Positions 29,736-39,914 of a stretch of DNA of 64,000 nucleotides are shown one piece after another. The stretch's first letter is position 1. Every line of letters begins with the position of its first letter. The position numbers were made by a program, and so were the translations under genes. The notes below the pieces were generated by a model that saw nothing but the letters and a program-made list of their open reading frames with translations, had not been told where the DNA came from and ran no database searches. This DNA is from Planctomycetota bacterium (GTDB taxonomy: Bacteria; Planctomycetota; Phycisphaerae; UBA1845; UTPLA1): the NCBI GenBank assembly GCA_016235815.1, contig JACRIM010000030.1, positions 1 through 64,000 of the forward strand. The letters are read 5' to 3'.

Positions 29736-30254
29736 ATGTCGGGATCAAACGGAGACGGCCGGGCGGCGTGGATTGCGGCGGCCCTCGAAAAGCACGAGGG
29801 GCCGCTGATTCGGTATGCCGCACGGCTGACGGGCGATGACGACGCGGCGCGCGATGTCGTGCAGGAGACCTTTCTGCGCCTGTGTCGCGAGCGGCGGGAC
29901 CTGGAGGGGAATCACGTTGCGGCGTGGTTGTATCGGGTGTGCCGGCAGCGGGCGATGGATGCGTGTCGAAAGGAATCGCGTATGCAAACGGTCGCGGATG
30001 AGGTCGTGGATCGGCGGGCGGCGCAGTCGGATACGCCGAGCGAGGCGTGCGACGAGCGGGAGAGCGCCGGTGCGATGATGGATCATCTGGCGAAGTTACC
30101 GGCGAATCAGCAGGAGGTGGTGCGGCTGAAGTTCAGCGGCGGGCTGAGTTATCGCGAGATCAGCGAGGTGACGGGGTTGAGCGTGACGAATGTTGGCTTT
30201 CTGTTGCACACGGCGATTAAGGCGTTGCGGGTGAGGATGAAAACGGGCGAGTGA
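29736..30254 (+). CDS. ECF-type RNA polymerase sigma factor
   Basis: A 172-residue sigma-70 family factor of the extracytoplasmic type. Region 2 is at about 23-90 ('LIRYAARLTGDDDAARDVVQETFLRL') and region 4 at about 115-165 ('LPANQQEVVRLKFSGGLSYREI', then the recognition helix 'TGLSVTNVGFLLHTAIKALR'). AAAGG stands ten nt before the ATG. The next gene, 36 bp on, encodes a membrane protein with an anti-sigma-like N-terminus, the usual partner arrangement. Confidence 0.92.
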   Translation: MSGSNGDGRAAWIAAALEKHEGPLIRYAARLTGDDDAARDVVQETFLRLCRERRDLEGNHVAAWLYRVCRQRAMDACRKESRMQTVADEVVDRRAAQSDTPSEACDERESAGAMMDHLAKLPANQQEVVRLKFSGGLSYREISEVTGLSVTNVGFLLHTAIKALRVRMKTGE

Positions 30255-30290
30255 AACGGAAACGATGAGGCTCTCTACAGGAGAATGACC

Positions 30291-32609
30291 ATGGCGATTG
30301 ACATTGATGATCCGAGGCTGACGGCGTATGCGTTGGGCGAATTGGAGGGTGCCGAGCGTGCGGATGTTGAAAAGTTCGTCGCGGGGTCGGCGGAGGCGCG
30401 GGCGGTCGTGGAGGAGATTCGGGCGACGGCGGCGGTGTTATCGTCGGGATTGGGCGGGGAGAAGGGGCCGGAGTTGCAGGTGTTGCAACGCGAGCGGGTG
30501 CGGCGGGCGGCGACAAGCGGAACCAACAGAGGTCAGACGGTTCGATATGCGAGAGCCGCGATTCTTCTTCTGGCGGTGGGGATTCCGGTGGGGATCATTG
30601 TGTCGCAGTCGATGAATGGGGCGCGAATGAATACCAGTCAATCGGTGGCGAATCTCGAGAAGAACATGCCGAGTGGGACATCGAATCCGATTGTTTCGCT
30701 AGGATATGTCAATCAGCCGGTGTCACCATCGACTACGGGCTCCAATGCACAATCGAAAGGGCACGTGTCGGGTCAATACGGGCTTGCACAAGAGAATGAG
30801 GTTAGGCGTACACATGAGTCGAAACAGGTATACAAGTACGAAACTCAAAGCAAGCTACACCTTTACGGGATCAAACCAGGCGAGCCGATTGCAAGTCTGA
30901 CGGAACCTGCGAATTCAGCGCAATTAGGATTACAACCCGCCAAATCTATGCAGTCGAATCCCAGCACTCCTTCGGCTGGTGATCAGTGGCTGTACTTGAG
31001 TAACCAGAACGATACCGGACATGGATCGCTTTTTTACGACACGCGGGACAATATTGCTGAGGAAGTTAAGGACAATCCTGCACTTCGTAGAGATTCCAAC
31101 GATGGACTCAACTACCCGGCGCGGCAAAGCACCGCCGAATCCTACGACCAAATTCGCGACAATCCGTTCTATCTCGTCCGCGAGCAACCGTTATCAACGT
31201 TTTCCATCGACGTCGATACGGCATCGTATTCCAACATTCGCCGGTTCCTGACGAGCGGGCAGATGCCGCCGAAGGATGCGGTGCGGATTGAGGAGATGAT
31301 CAATTATTTCTCCTACACCGATGCGCCGCCGACGGGGGATGATCCGTTTTCGGTGAATGTGGAGATGGCGCTCTGCCCGTGGAGGATGAATCATCGGCTG
31401 GCCCGGGTGGCGCTGAAGGGGAAGACGTTCCCGGCGCAGCAGCGGCCGGCGTGCAATCTGGTGTTCCTCGTGGATGTGTCGGGATCGATGCAGCCGGAGA
31501 ACAAGCTGCCGCTGGTGCAGCGGGCGCTGGGGATGCTGGTCGAGCAATTGGATGAGCGCGATCGGGTGGCGATTGTGGTCTATGCGGGGTCGTCCGGCTT
31601 GGTGCTGCCGTCCACGACGTGCAACAACCGTGACACGATCCGGCACGCCATTAACAATTTGAGTGCGGGTGGTTCAACGAACGGCGGCCAAGGGATTGAG
31701 CTTGCATACAAGGTGGCGGCGGAGCATTTCAACGTGGAGGGTGTCAATCGGGTGATTCTCGCGACGGATGGTGACTTCAACGTCGGCGTGACCAGTCAGA
31801 ATTCCCTCGTGGAGCTCATCCAGGAGAAGGCCAAGAGCAAGGTATTTCTCAGCGTGTTCGGGTTCGGCATGGGCAATCTCAAGGACTCCACGCTGGAGAA
31901 ATTGGCCGACAAGGGCAACGGCCAGTACGGCTACATCGACACGCTCAACGAGGCGCGGAAGGTGTTTGTCGAGCAGGTCGCGGGCACGCTGGTGACCATC
32001 GCGAAGGATGTGAAGATTCAGATTGAGTTCAACCCCGCGGTCGTCGCGGCCTATCGGCTTATCGGCTATGAGAATCGCATCCTCGCGGCGCAGGATTTCA
32101 ATGATGATCGCAAGGATGCCGGCGAGATTGGCGCGGGGCATAGCGTGACGGCGTTGTATGAGATCGTGCCAGTGGGGCAACCGATGGATGTGCCGTCGGT
32201 CGATCCGCTGAAGTATCAGCGGGTGGAGGGGGCGGTGAGTGCTGCGCCGGTGGATGCGAAGCCAAACCTGACACCGGCGGCCATGAACGGCGAGACGATG
32301 ACAGTGAAGCTGCGCTACAAGCAGCCGGACGGTGATGTAAGCAAACTCATTGAGCGGCCGGTGATGGACAGCGTGCGCCAGGTGTCGTCGGCATCGAACG
32401 ATTTTCGCTGGTCGGCGGCGGTCGCGGCGTTCGGGATGATCCTGCGTGATTCGCCCCATCGGGGGGATGCGACGTGTGCGGCGGTGCTGGATATGGCGCA
32501 GGGGGCCGTGGCGAATGATGCGAGCGGGTATCGGGCAGAGTTTGTGGAGTTGGTGAAGAAGGCGCAGGCACTCTCACCAAAGCAACCGGGTTGGTGCGGG
32601 ACTCGATAG
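30291..32609 (+). CDS. Membrane anti-sigma-like / von Willebrand factor A (YfbK-type) protein
   Basis: A 772-residue protein. Residues 1-60 ('[19 protein letters not shown]') resemble the cytoplasmic anti-sigma region common in planctomycetes. One membrane helix follows at about 84-104. After a Ser/Gln/Asn-rich linker comes a YfbK-type N-terminal domain ('[17 protein letters not shown]'), a vWA domain with the MIDAS 'DVSGSM' (about 394), and a DUF3520-like C-terminal domain. AGGAG stands 7 nt before the ATG at 30291. A sensor that couples an external metal-dependent adhesion domain to the sigma factor is the natural inference. Confidence 0.86.
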   Translation: MAIDIDDPRLTAYALGELEGAERADVEKFVAGSAEARAVVEEIRATAAVLSSGLGGEKGPELQVLQRERVRRAATSGTNRGQTVRYARAAILLLAVGIPVGIIVSQSMNGARMNTSQSVANLEKNMPSGTSNPIVSLGYVNQPVSPSTTGSNAQSKGHVSGQYGLAQENEVRRTHESKQVYKYETQSKLHLYGIKPGEPIASLTEPANSAQLGLQPAKSMQSNPSTPSAGDQWLYLSNQNDTGHGSLFYDTRDNIAEEVKDNPALRRDSNDGLNYPARQSTAESYDQIRDNPFYLVREQPLSTFSIDVDTASYSNIRRFLTSGQMPPKDAVRIEEMINYFSYTDAPPTGDDPFSVNVEMALCPWRMNHRLARVALKGKTFPAQQRPACNLVFLVDVSGSMQPENKLPLVQRALGMLVEQLDERDRVAIVVYAGSSGLVLPSTTCNNRDTIRHAINNLSAGGSTNGGQGIELAYKVAAEHFNVEGVNRVILATDGDFNVGVTSQNSLVELIQEKAKSKVFLSVFGFGMGNLKDSTLEKLADKGNGQYGYIDTLNEARKVFVEQVAGTLVTIAKDVKIQIEFNPAVVAAYRLIGYENRILAAQDFNDDRKDAGEIGAGHSVTALYEIVPVGQPMDVPSVDPLKYQRVEGAVSAAPVDAKPNLTPAAMNGETMTVKLRYKQPDGDVSKLIERPVMDSVRQVSSASNDFRWSAAVAAFGMILRDSPHRGDATCAAVLDMAQGAVANDASGYRAEFVELVKKAQALSPKQPGWCGTR

Positions 32610-32617
32610 CTTAGGAA

Positions 32618-32998
32618 TCAGGAACCAAGCTGGGCTTCGTATTGCTGTGCTGAGAGCAGGCCGTTCAACTGTGCAGGGTCGGAGATTTTGACCTTGACCA
32701 TCCAGCCGCCGTCGAAGGAATCGTTGTTAACAAGTTCTGGGGCGTCATTCAGTTTCGCGTTCACCTCGACGACGGTGCCCGATACGCCGGAGTAGAGATC
32801 ACTGGTGGCCTTGACGCTCTCGACTTCGCCGAAGGTCTGGCCGGCGGTGAGTTGTTTGCCGACGGCGGGGAGCGAGACGTAGGTAATGTCGGTCAGTTCA
32901 TCGGCGGCGAATTTGCTGATGCCGATGGTGACGACGTCGCCGTCGAGCTTGTGCCATTCGTGGGATTTGAGGAACTTTCGATCAGCGGGTACGGCCAC
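32618..32998 (-). CDS. gcvH: Glycine cleavage system H protein
   Basis: A 126-residue lipoyl carrier shuttling the aminomethyl intermediate between P, T and L proteins. Lipoyl lysine K63 lies in 'EVESVKATSDLYSG'; 'GISKFAADELTDITYVSLP' and 'NDDSFDGGWMVKVK'-type sequence are family marks. The start is GTG with AGGAG seven nt upstream. It follows gcvT by 35 bp on the same strand. Confidence 0.95.
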   Translation of the reverse strand: MAVPADRKFLKSHEWHKLDGDVVTIGISKFAADELTDITYVSLPAVGKQLTAGQTFGEVESVKATSDLYSGVSGTVVEVNAKLNDAPELVNNDSFDGGWMVKVKISDPAQLNGLLSAQQYEAQLGS

Positions 32999-33033
32999 GG
33001 GTTCACTCCTGTTTGATGTTCCGAAAGCGTAGC

Positions 33034-34122
33034 CTAACTTGGGCGTTTGTAAAATGGCAGCGGGACAACCGTCGCACCGATGGCCGTTCCGCGAAGATCG
33101 ACGCTGAGACTCTCATTCGCAGCGAGCACCGATGAATCGATGAAGGCCTGTGCGATGGATTTTTCGAGCGTGGGGCTGAGGGTGCCGCTGGTGACAACAC
33201 CGACTTCGCGCCCCCCTGCCATCACCGTCGCCCCCTGTCGAGCGATGCGCTTGCCTTCGAGAACAAGGCCCGCGACTTTCCGCCTCGGGCCTTCGGCTTC
33301 GATTTTTCTCAGGGCGGCCGCGCCGATGAAATCTTTGGTGAGGTCGACGCACCAACCGCAGCCGGCCGAAAGCGGATCGGTTTGCTCGTTCAATTCGTGG
33401 CCATAGAGCGGCATTCCCGCTTCGAGGCGAAGTGTGTCGCGTGCGCCGAGGCCTGCGGGCCGAACGGTGACGCGATCTTCGCCGCCTTCTTTCGTGAGGA
33501 AATCCCAGAGCAAAACGCCGACGCCCGCGCCGACGACGACTTCGAGTCCATCTTCACCGGTGTACCCGCTTCGGAAGACGCTGTACTTCTGGCCCATGTA
33601 GCTGCCGTTGGCGAAACCATAGCGGCCCATATCCTCGATCTTGATCGGCAGGTGTTTCTTGAAAAGCTCCATTGTGGCCGGGCCCTGGATGGCGAGCATG
33701 ACGGACTGCGTTGTGGTGTCGTCGAGTTTGACGTTTTTGCCGGCGGCGTGCTTGTTCAAATGGGCGACGATCTTCTCGCGATTTCCGGCGTTGCAGACCA
33801 TGAGCCACTTGTCTTCGTAGCGCGACACAATGACGTCATCGAGGATGCCGCCGGACTCGTTGCACACGTGGCTGTAACCGCTGCGGCCGACCTTTAGCTT
33901 GCTGACATTTCGCGTGCACACAAGCTGCAGAAGCGATTCGGCATCGGGTCCGCTGAAATAGAGTCGGCCCATGTGTGAGACGTCGAAGACGCTGCTTGCC
34001 GCGCGTGTGTGAAGGTGTTCTTCGTTGATGCCGCGGTACATGACGGGCATTTCCCATCCGCCGAAGTCGATGAGCTTGGCGCCGGCACGTTTGTGATTTT
34101 CGTAGAGGGGTGTTCGAAGCAT
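33034..34122 (-). CDS. gcvT: Glycine cleavage system T protein (aminomethyltransferase)
   Basis: A 362-residue tetrahydrofolate-dependent aminomethyltransferase that releases ammonia and forms methylene-THF. Signatures: 'LYENHKRAGAKLIDFGGWEMPVMY', 'VFDVSHMGRL', 'DDVIVSRY', 'RSGYTGEDGLEV', 'GLGARDTLRLEAGMPLYGHEL' (split here by motif). Length is normal. It is the first gene of gcvT-gcvH, divergent from the TSUP permease with 44 bp between starts, too short for a glycine riboswitch. Confidence 0.95.
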   Translation of the reverse strand: MLRTPLYENHKRAGAKLIDFGGWEMPVMYRGINEEHLHTRAASSVFDVSHMGRLYFSGPDAESLLQLVCTRNVSKLKVGRSGYSHVCNESGGILDDVIVSRYEDKWLMVCNAGNREKIVAHLNKHAAGKNVKLDDTTTQSVMLAIQGPATMELFKKHLPIKIEDMGRYGFANGSYMGQKYSVFRSGYTGEDGLEVVVGAGVGVLLWDFLTKEGGEDRVTVRPAGLGARDTLRLEAGMPLYGHELNEQTDPLSAGCGWCVDLTKDFIGAAALRKIEAEGPRRKVAGLVLEGKRIARQGATVMAGGREVGVVTSGTLSPTLEKSIAQAFIDSSVLAANESLSVDLRGTAIGATVVPLPFYKRPS

Positions 34123-34166
34123 GATGTGGAGTGTATTCGCGCGGCGGTTACACTACAAATCGACGC

Positions 34167-34901
34167 ATGATGGATGATGCCGTTCTTACCGTTCTTTTTT
34201 TCGCGACCGCCCTGCTGTACTCCATCGTGGGACATGCCGGTGCGTCGGGTTATTTGGCGGCGATGGCGGTGATGGGCACGGCACCGGCGCTGATGCGGCC
34301 GACCGCGCTGACGCTCAATATTCTGGTTGCGACCATCGCGACGATTCGATTTGCGCGGGCGGGGTGTTTTTCGTGGCGCCTGTTCTGGCCGTTCGTGGTG
34401 TTGTCGGTGCCCTTCGCGTATCTCGGTGGAACGATGACTTTGCCTGTGCCGATGTATCGAAAAGTCGTCGGTGCGGTGTTGCTTTATGCCGCGTATCACC
34501 TGTTTCGTCGGGCTGGGGACTCGCGGTCCGGGGCTGTGGATGCGCCACCGCCGGCCGTGTCGTTTCCGCTCGGCGGTGTGATCGGGATGTTGTCGGGGCT
34601 GACCGGCGTCGGCGGCGGCATCTTCCTAAGCCCGGTGATTCTGCTGATGCGTTGGGCGGATGCGAAAGTGACCGCGGGCGTTTCGGCGGCATTTATTCTG
34701 GTGAACTCGATCGCGGGATTATTGGGTCACCTCGGGGCTAGGCCATCGTTGCATGGCTCCATGGCGGCGTGGGTGGCGGCCGTGGTGGCGGGCGGCGCCA
34801 TCGGTTCACACCTCGGGGCAAAGCGTTTCGCGGGACCGACGATTCGAAGATTGTTGGCGGCGATCTTAGTGCTTGCCGGCGCGAAATTGATGATTCAGTG
34901 A
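34167..34901 (+). CDS. TSUP/TauE-SafE family membrane permease
   Basis: A 244-residue membrane protein with about eight hydrophobic helices in two similar halves. The repeated family motif appears as 'SIVGHAGASGYLAAMAVMG' and 'SGLTGVGGGIFLSPVILL'. TSUP proteins export or import sulfite, sulfonates and other anions. The starts at 34167 and 34170 are equivalent, and the in-frame extension upstream is not hydrophobic. The next gene begins 6 bp after its stop, so they form a pair. Confidence 0.85.
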   Translation: MMDDAVLTVLFFATALLYSIVGHAGASGYLAAMAVMGTAPALMRPTALTLNILVATIATIRFARAGCFSWRLFWPFVVLSVPFAYLGGTMTLPVPMYRKVVGAVLLYAAYHLFRRAGDSRSGAVDAPPPAVSFPLGGVIGMLSGLTGVGGGIFLSPVILLMRWADAKVTAGVSAAFILVNSIAGLLGHLGARPSLHGSMAAWVAAVVAGGAIGSHLGAKRFAGPTIRRLLAAILVLAGAKLMIQ

Positions 34902-34907
34902 GGACGC

Positions 34908-35555
34908 ATGGGTGAATTGGCAAAGCCGACAAGCGGACCAGACGACGCATCATTGGATGCGTGGCGGGCTTATGCGCTGGTTTATCTGGCGGAAGCGATA
35001 CGTGAGTCGGCACCGAACGCACTTGGCAGCGCGACAATCTTCCCTCACTCCCCGCTTGAGGGCGAAGGCGCTGTCGTGGTATTTGAGTTTGAGGCGGAAC
35101 GATCCAGTCTGGATGCGAAGCGCTTTTTTGTCGTAGTCGGGAAAACCGAAGCGAACTATTACCCGGGGTATGACCTGACCAGCGATGAGGCGTTCAGTCT
35201 GCATCTTGGGACACGCTTCATGCTGGTCATGGGAATCGGGCAGGCGCCACCGGAGCAACTGGCAACCTTTGACGCGGCGGTCGCGGCAAAGGCCGTCGTG
35301 AATCGGATATCGCCGGAGTTGACCGTCGTCGATGCACGTGTGGCCGCTGCGTTTGACGTGGATGGCGAATTGCATGCCATCGTGTCGTGCCGAATCGGAG
35401 GGCGGGATGTGTATGTCATGGCGGGGGATGCGCCGCCGGGTATTCATGAACGGGTCGCGCTGCCGCCACAGGTTGTCTATCGAATGCACGTGGGCCAGGT
35501 GCTGCGAAACGAACCCGACCCGGATGGACCACGCCGCGACACCTCGTATCCATAA
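34908..35555 (+). CDS. Hypothetical protein paired with the TSUP permease
   Basis: A 215-residue soluble protein without recognised domains. It is acidic with alternating strands and helices ('VVFEFEAERSSLDAKRFFVVVGKTE', shortened here in part). Residues about 45-55 'FPHSPLEGEGA' look like the in-frame translation of a short palindromic repeat (near 35044-35070: CCCTCA...TGAGGG). AGGA lies 3 nt before the ATG and overlaps the permease stop. Function unknown. Confidence 0.55.
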   Translation: MGELAKPTSGPDDASLDAWRAYALVYLAEAIRESAPNALGSATIFPHSPLEGEGAVVVFEFEAERSSLDAKRFFVVVGKTEANYYPGYDLTSDEAFSLHLGTRFMLVMGIGQAPPEQLATFDAAVAAKAVVNRISPELTVVDARVAAAFDVDGELHAIVSCRIGGRDVYVMAGDAPPGIHERVALPPQVVYRMHVGQVLRNEPDPDGPRRDTSYP

Positions 35556-35741
35556 GCCCGAAAACGTTGATTTCGGGGGGTACGGTTCGATACAATGACA
35601 GGAGGGAAGTGCGGATCGGCGGCGTTGCACGCTGACCGCTCCCGGGGGCAAACTCCCAATGCACTCCGGCCGATCAAGACTGAGCGGTTATCAGTCGTCG
35701 TCCTCCTCTTTATTGATGAGTACAAACCGAGGCGTTGCGCG

Positions 35742-38700
35742 ATGGTGAAGGCGGAGCGGGCAATCTGTCGGTGCGCGATCATTTGGTTCATCGCATCGGG
35801 GGCGGCGCGCGCGGCCGCCGATGACATGGCGACATGGGAAGGGTGCGTTCGATCTTGGATTGCATGCGACGAATACCGGCTTTCGGCGAACGGACCGACG
35901 GCGTATGGCGCGCCGAATCGCGGACAGAACTTTCGGATCATGTTTTCACCGGCAGGGGCAACGGTGCGCCCGCGGACCGGAGATGCCGTGTGGGAGTGGC
36001 GAATCGGATTGTCGGGAATGAACGGCGACTCCGTTGGGCCGGGTGAGGTGTGCGTTGAGGGCGAACGGATTGAGATCGCACGCGAAGGCGTTGTGGAGTG
36101 GTTTGAGAATCGACCAGAAGGGCTGAAGCATGGGTTCACGATTTTTGAGCTGCGTAACAAGCCGCGACTGAATGATACTCCTACCCCGGCATCGCGGCAG
36201 CGCCATGAGGCTCTTCGAATCGAACTGGATGTCGGAGGAAGTTTGGAACCCGTCGTGGGCCGGGACGCCGTGGAGTTTCGCACGATGTCCGGCGCCGCGG
36301 TTATTCGATATGACGGGCTTCACGTAACGGATGCCAACGGTCGTGTGCTTGCATCATGGTTTAAGGATGGCGGCCGCGGACGGGTGTCCGTCGTCGTCGA
36401 TATCGCCGGGGCGACGTATCCCATTACCGTGGATCCGCTGGCGACGAATGCGAACTGGACGGTGGAATGCAATCAGCCGGCTGCGCAAATGGGATTTTCC
36501 GTTTCATCGGCGGGCGATGTGAACGGCGACATGATCAGCGACGTGATTGTCGGCGCGCCATTTTTTGATAACGGGCAGACCGACGAGGGGCGGGCCTATG
36601 TGTTTCTCGGTTCACCGACGGGACTTTTATCGACGCCGGTCTGGACGGGCGAAGGGAATCTGGCGGAGTGCCGATTCGGGACGAGCGTGGCCGCGGCGGG
36701 CGATGTGAATGGTGATGGTTACGGCGACATCATCGTCGGCGCAGAGGCGTTCACGAACACGGCAACGCATGAAGGCCGTGCGTTTGTTTATCACGGCGGG
36801 CCGAGTGGGCCGAGCGCGGCGGCGAACTGGTTCGCGGAAAGCGGCCAGGACGGCGCACTATTCGCAGCATCGGTGGCGTGTGCGGGGGATGCCAACGCAG
36901 ATGGATTTGCCGATGTGATGATCGGATGCCCCTACTGCGATTTTGGCGAAGTCAACAACGGCCGAGCGTTTATCTGGTACGGCGGCCCGACGGGGCTTGG
37001 CGCAAACGGAACGCAGGCCAACGCCGATGCGGGCATCAGCATTACGCAAAGCGCGGCACTCTTCGGGGGCAGCGTTGCGGGGGCGGGCGATGTCAATGGC
37101 GACGGCGTGAGCGACGTGATCGTAGGCGCGAGGCTCTTTGACAACGGCCAAATCGATGAGGGCGCGGCCTTTGTCTATCACGGCCCATTGGCGGGAAACA
37201 TCACCACGGCGGCCTGGGTCGGCGAGTCAAATCAGAGTGGCGCCTACATGGGCCAATCCGTGGCGACGGCGGGCGACGTGAATGGCGATGGATATGCCGA
37301 CGTGATCGTGGGTGCGCCGTACTTCGATAACGGACAAGTTGATGAGGGAATGGCGTTCGTTTTCCTTGGAAGCGCGAGCGGCCTTGGTGCATCAGCGGTG
37401 TGGACATCAGAGGGCGACTCGGCCGGTGTATTGCATGCCGCATCGGTTTCGACAGCAGGCGATGTGAACGGCGACGGATTCGCCGATGTGATCGTCGGAG
37501 CATATTTCTTTACCAATCAGGCAAACCAGGAGGGACGAGCGACGGTCTACGTCGGCGGTTCGAGCGGGCCGTCGGTCAGCGCAACACACACGCTGGAAGG
37601 CAATTCGGACGGCGCACTGTTCGGCTTCAGCGTGGCGACGGCAGGCGACGTCAACGGCGACGGGATGAGCGACGTCATCGTCGGAAGCCGCTATTTCAGC
37701 AATGGTGAATCGCAAGAAGGACGGGCATCCGCGTTTTACGGAGCGGCGAGCGGTCCTGCGCTCTCGCCGGGGTGGATGTTTGAGGGCAACCAGGACGGCG
37801 CGGACCTGGGAATCTCCGTGGCATCCGCGGGCGATGTGAACGGCGATGGATATTGTGATGTCATCGTTGGCGCGGAAGGCTTTGACAACGGACAGGCCAA
37901 CGAGGGGCGGGCCTTTCTCTTCTACGGAGGCGCGAATGGATTAGGCACAACGCCCGCGTGGACCGTGGAAAGCAATCAGGCCGGCGCGGAGTTTGGCGTC
38001 AACGTCGGGACGGCCGGCGATGTGAATGGTGATGGACACGCCGACGTGTTGGTGTGTTCGTGGATGTGGAGCAACCCGGAGTCGCATGAGGGCGGTGTGT
38101 TTCTGTACTACGGTGGACCAAGTGGACCGTCTCTTACGCCGGATTGGCAATACGAAAGCAACCAGGCCGAGTCGTGGATGGGCCGACAGGCCGAAACGGC
38201 GGGCGACGTGAACGGCGATGGATACTCCGATGTGATCGTGGGGAACTCGCTCTATGACAACGGTGAAGTGGATGAGGGACGGGTGCTGGTGTTTCATGGG
38301 TCGGCGATGGGCTTATCGCTGACGCCGAATTGGTCGGCCGAGTCGAATCAAGCCACCGTGTATTTTGGACGAGCGGTCGGCACGGCCGGTGACGTGAACG
38401 GCGATGGATACTCGGATGTCATCGTCGGCGGCTATCTATGGGACAATGGTGAGACCGACGAAGGCGGCGCCTGGATCTGGTTCGGTGGGCCAAGCGGTTT
38501 GGGGGCGAACGGAACGCCGGGCAATGCGGATTGGTCCGCGGAATCGAACAATGCGGGCGCGGTGTTCGGCATTCGCGTTGGAACTGCCGGTGATGTGAAC
38601 GGCGACGGCTACAGCGATGTCATCATCGGGGCACGAACGTATTCAAATGGAGAAGCCGCAGAAGGCCGGGCCTATGTGTATCTCGGCGGACCCTTGGGGC

Positions 38701-39914
38701 CGGGAGCCGTTGCCGCGTGGATCACGGAGAGCAATCAGGCGAGTGCGAATTTCGGTAACGCAGCGGGCACGGCCGGCGACGTCAACGGCGACGGATACTC
38801 CGATGTCATCGTCGGAGCGTGGCTCATGGATAATGGACAGGCGGATGAGGGACAGGCACGGCTGTATCTCGGTTCGGCCACCGGACTTTCAACGACGCCG
38901 GACTGGGTCGCCGAATCAAACCAAGTGCAGGCGAATTTCGGGTGGGCCGTGGCGACTGCGGGAGATGTAAACGGCGATGGCTATGCGGAGGTAATCATCG
39001 GGGCGTATCAATACGACAACGGGAGCACCAACGAAGGATCGGCCTTTTTGTATTACGGCAATGGTGGGCGCGGACTATCGCTGCGTCCGGAGCAGCGCCG
39101 CGCAGACAATGCCGCACCGATCGGTCGTCTGAACAATTCGGATCGCGAGGATCGCTTCCGATTGGCCGCGCTGGGGCGAACTCCCATGGGCCGATCGCGC
39201 GTTCGAATGCAATGGGAAGTGAAGCCATTCGGCGTCACGCTGAACGGAACCGGATTGCAGCAGAGCGCGTTGGTCGACACGGGCGTGGTCGGCGCGAACT
39301 TGAGTGAATTGGCGACGGGGCTCGCACAGGGAAATCAGTATCACTGGCGGATGCGATTGGTGTACGACGCGGCCCGCGACCCATGGTATCGCGCGAGTCG
39401 CTGGTTTACGCCCGCGAACTCCGGATGGCAGGAGGCGGACGTACGCATCGGTGTACCGCCGCCACAGGTGATCATTCATCCAAGCCCGGTTGTGACATGC
39501 GCGGGTGGACCGACGATCCAATTTTCGGTGTCGGCAATTGGAGCCGCACCGCTTTCTTACTCATGGCGAAAGGGGATGATGCCGCTTTCGAATGGCGGAC
39601 GGATATCGGGTGCGACGACCGCGACTTTGCAAATCGCCTCGCCGATCGAACTGACGGATATGGCGAGTTACGATTGCGTCGTGACAAACAGTGTCGGGGT
39701 TGCAACCAGTAACGCGGCCATGTTGACGGTATGGGCGAGCGGGACAGGCGATACCAACATCGATGGACAGGTGAACGTCGACGATGTTCCTTCCTTTGTG
39801 ATGGCGTTAATGAGCGGCGTTCCCTCGCAAGGGAATTGTGCAGCCGATCTGAATGGGGATGGAAAACTGAACGGACTGGACGTGGCCCCGTTCGCGGACT
39901 TGCTCGTACCTTAG
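35742..39914 (+). CDS. Secreted FG-GAP repeat protein with Ig-like and dockerin domains
   Basis: A 1390-residue exported protein. A signal peptide ends near 'AARAAADD'. After a beta-rich N-terminal region of about 230 residues come fourteen FG-GAP repeats of about 60 residues, each with the calcium-loop core 'GDVNGDGYSDVIVGA' or a variant, as in integrin-type beta-propellers; fourteen blades suggest two seven-bladed propellers. An immunoglobulin-like domain (about 1250-1330) and a C-terminal dockerin-like pair ('DTNIDGQVNVDDV' and 'DLNGDGKLNGLDV') follow. Adhesion or cell-surface complex assembly is likely. It ends 4 bp into the opposing phospholipase-like gene. Confidence 0.9.
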   Translation: MVKAERAICRCAIIWFIASGAARAAADDMATWEGCVRSWIACDEYRLSANGPTAYGAPNRGQNFRIMFSPAGATVRPRTGDAVWEWRIGLSGMNGDSVGPGEVCVEGERIEIAREGVVEWFENRPEGLKHGFTIFELRNKPRLNDTPTPASRQRHEALRIELDVGGSLEPVVGRDAVEFRTMSGAAVIRYDGLHVTDANGRVLASWFKDGGRGRVSVVVDIAGATYPITVDPLATNANWTVECNQPAAQMGFSVSSAGDVNGDMISDVIVGAPFFDNGQTDEGRAYVFLGSPTGLLSTPVWTGEGNLAECRFGTSVAAAGDVNGDGYGDIIVGAEAFTNTATHEGRAFVYHGGPSGPSAAANWFAESGQDGALFAASVACAGDANADGFADVMIGCPYCDFGEVNNGRAFIWYGGPTGLGANGTQANADAGISITQSAALFGGSVAGAGDVNGDGVSDVIVGARLFDNGQIDEGAAFVYHGPLAGNITTAAWVGESNQSGAYMGQSVATAGDVNGDGYADVIVGAPYFDNGQVDEGMAFVFLGSASGLGASAVWTSEGDSAGVLHAASVSTAGDVNGDGFADVIVGAYFFTNQANQEGRATVYVGGSSGPSVSATHTLEGNSDGALFGFSVATAGDVNGDGMSDVIVGSRYFSNGESQEGRASAFYGAASGPALSPGWMFEGNQDGADLGISVASAGDVNGDGYCDVIVGAEGFDNGQANEGRAFLFYGGANGLGTTPAWTVESNQAGAEFGVNVGTAGDVNGDGHADVLVCSWMWSNPESHEGGVFLYYGGPSGPSLTPDWQYESNQAESWMGRQAETAGDVNGDGYSDVIVGNSLYDNGEVDEGRVLVFHGSAMGLSLTPNWSAESNQATVYFGRAVGTAGDVNGDGYSDVIVGGYLWDNGETDEGGAWIWFGGPSGLGANGTPGNADWSAESNNAGAVFGIRVGTAGDVNGDGYSDVIIGARTYSNGEAAEGRAYVYLGGPLGPGAVAAWITESNQASANFGNAAGTAGDVNGDGYSDVIVGAWLMDNGQADEGQARLYLGSATGLSTTPDWVAESNQVQANFGWAVATAGDVNGDGYAEVIIGAYQYDNGSTNEGSAFLYYGNGGRGLSLRPEQRRADNAAPIGRLNNSDREDRFRLAALGRTPMGRSRVRMQWEVKPFGVTLNGTGLQQSALVDTGVVGANLSELATGLAQGNQYHWRMRLVYDAARDPWYRASRWFTPANSGWQEADVRIGVPPPQVIIHPSPVVTCAGGPTIQFSVSAIGAAPLSYSWRKGMMPLSNGGRISGATTATLQIASPIELTDMASYDCVVTNSVGVATSNAAMLTVWASGTGDTNIDGQVNVDDVPSFVMALMSGVPSQGNCAADLNGDGKLNGLDVAPFADLLVP

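Noticed and set aside
36460-39060. Tandem DNA repeats as a mobile or satellite element
   Set aside because: They encode the FG-GAP blades, and the period of about 190 bp comes from the protein repeat.
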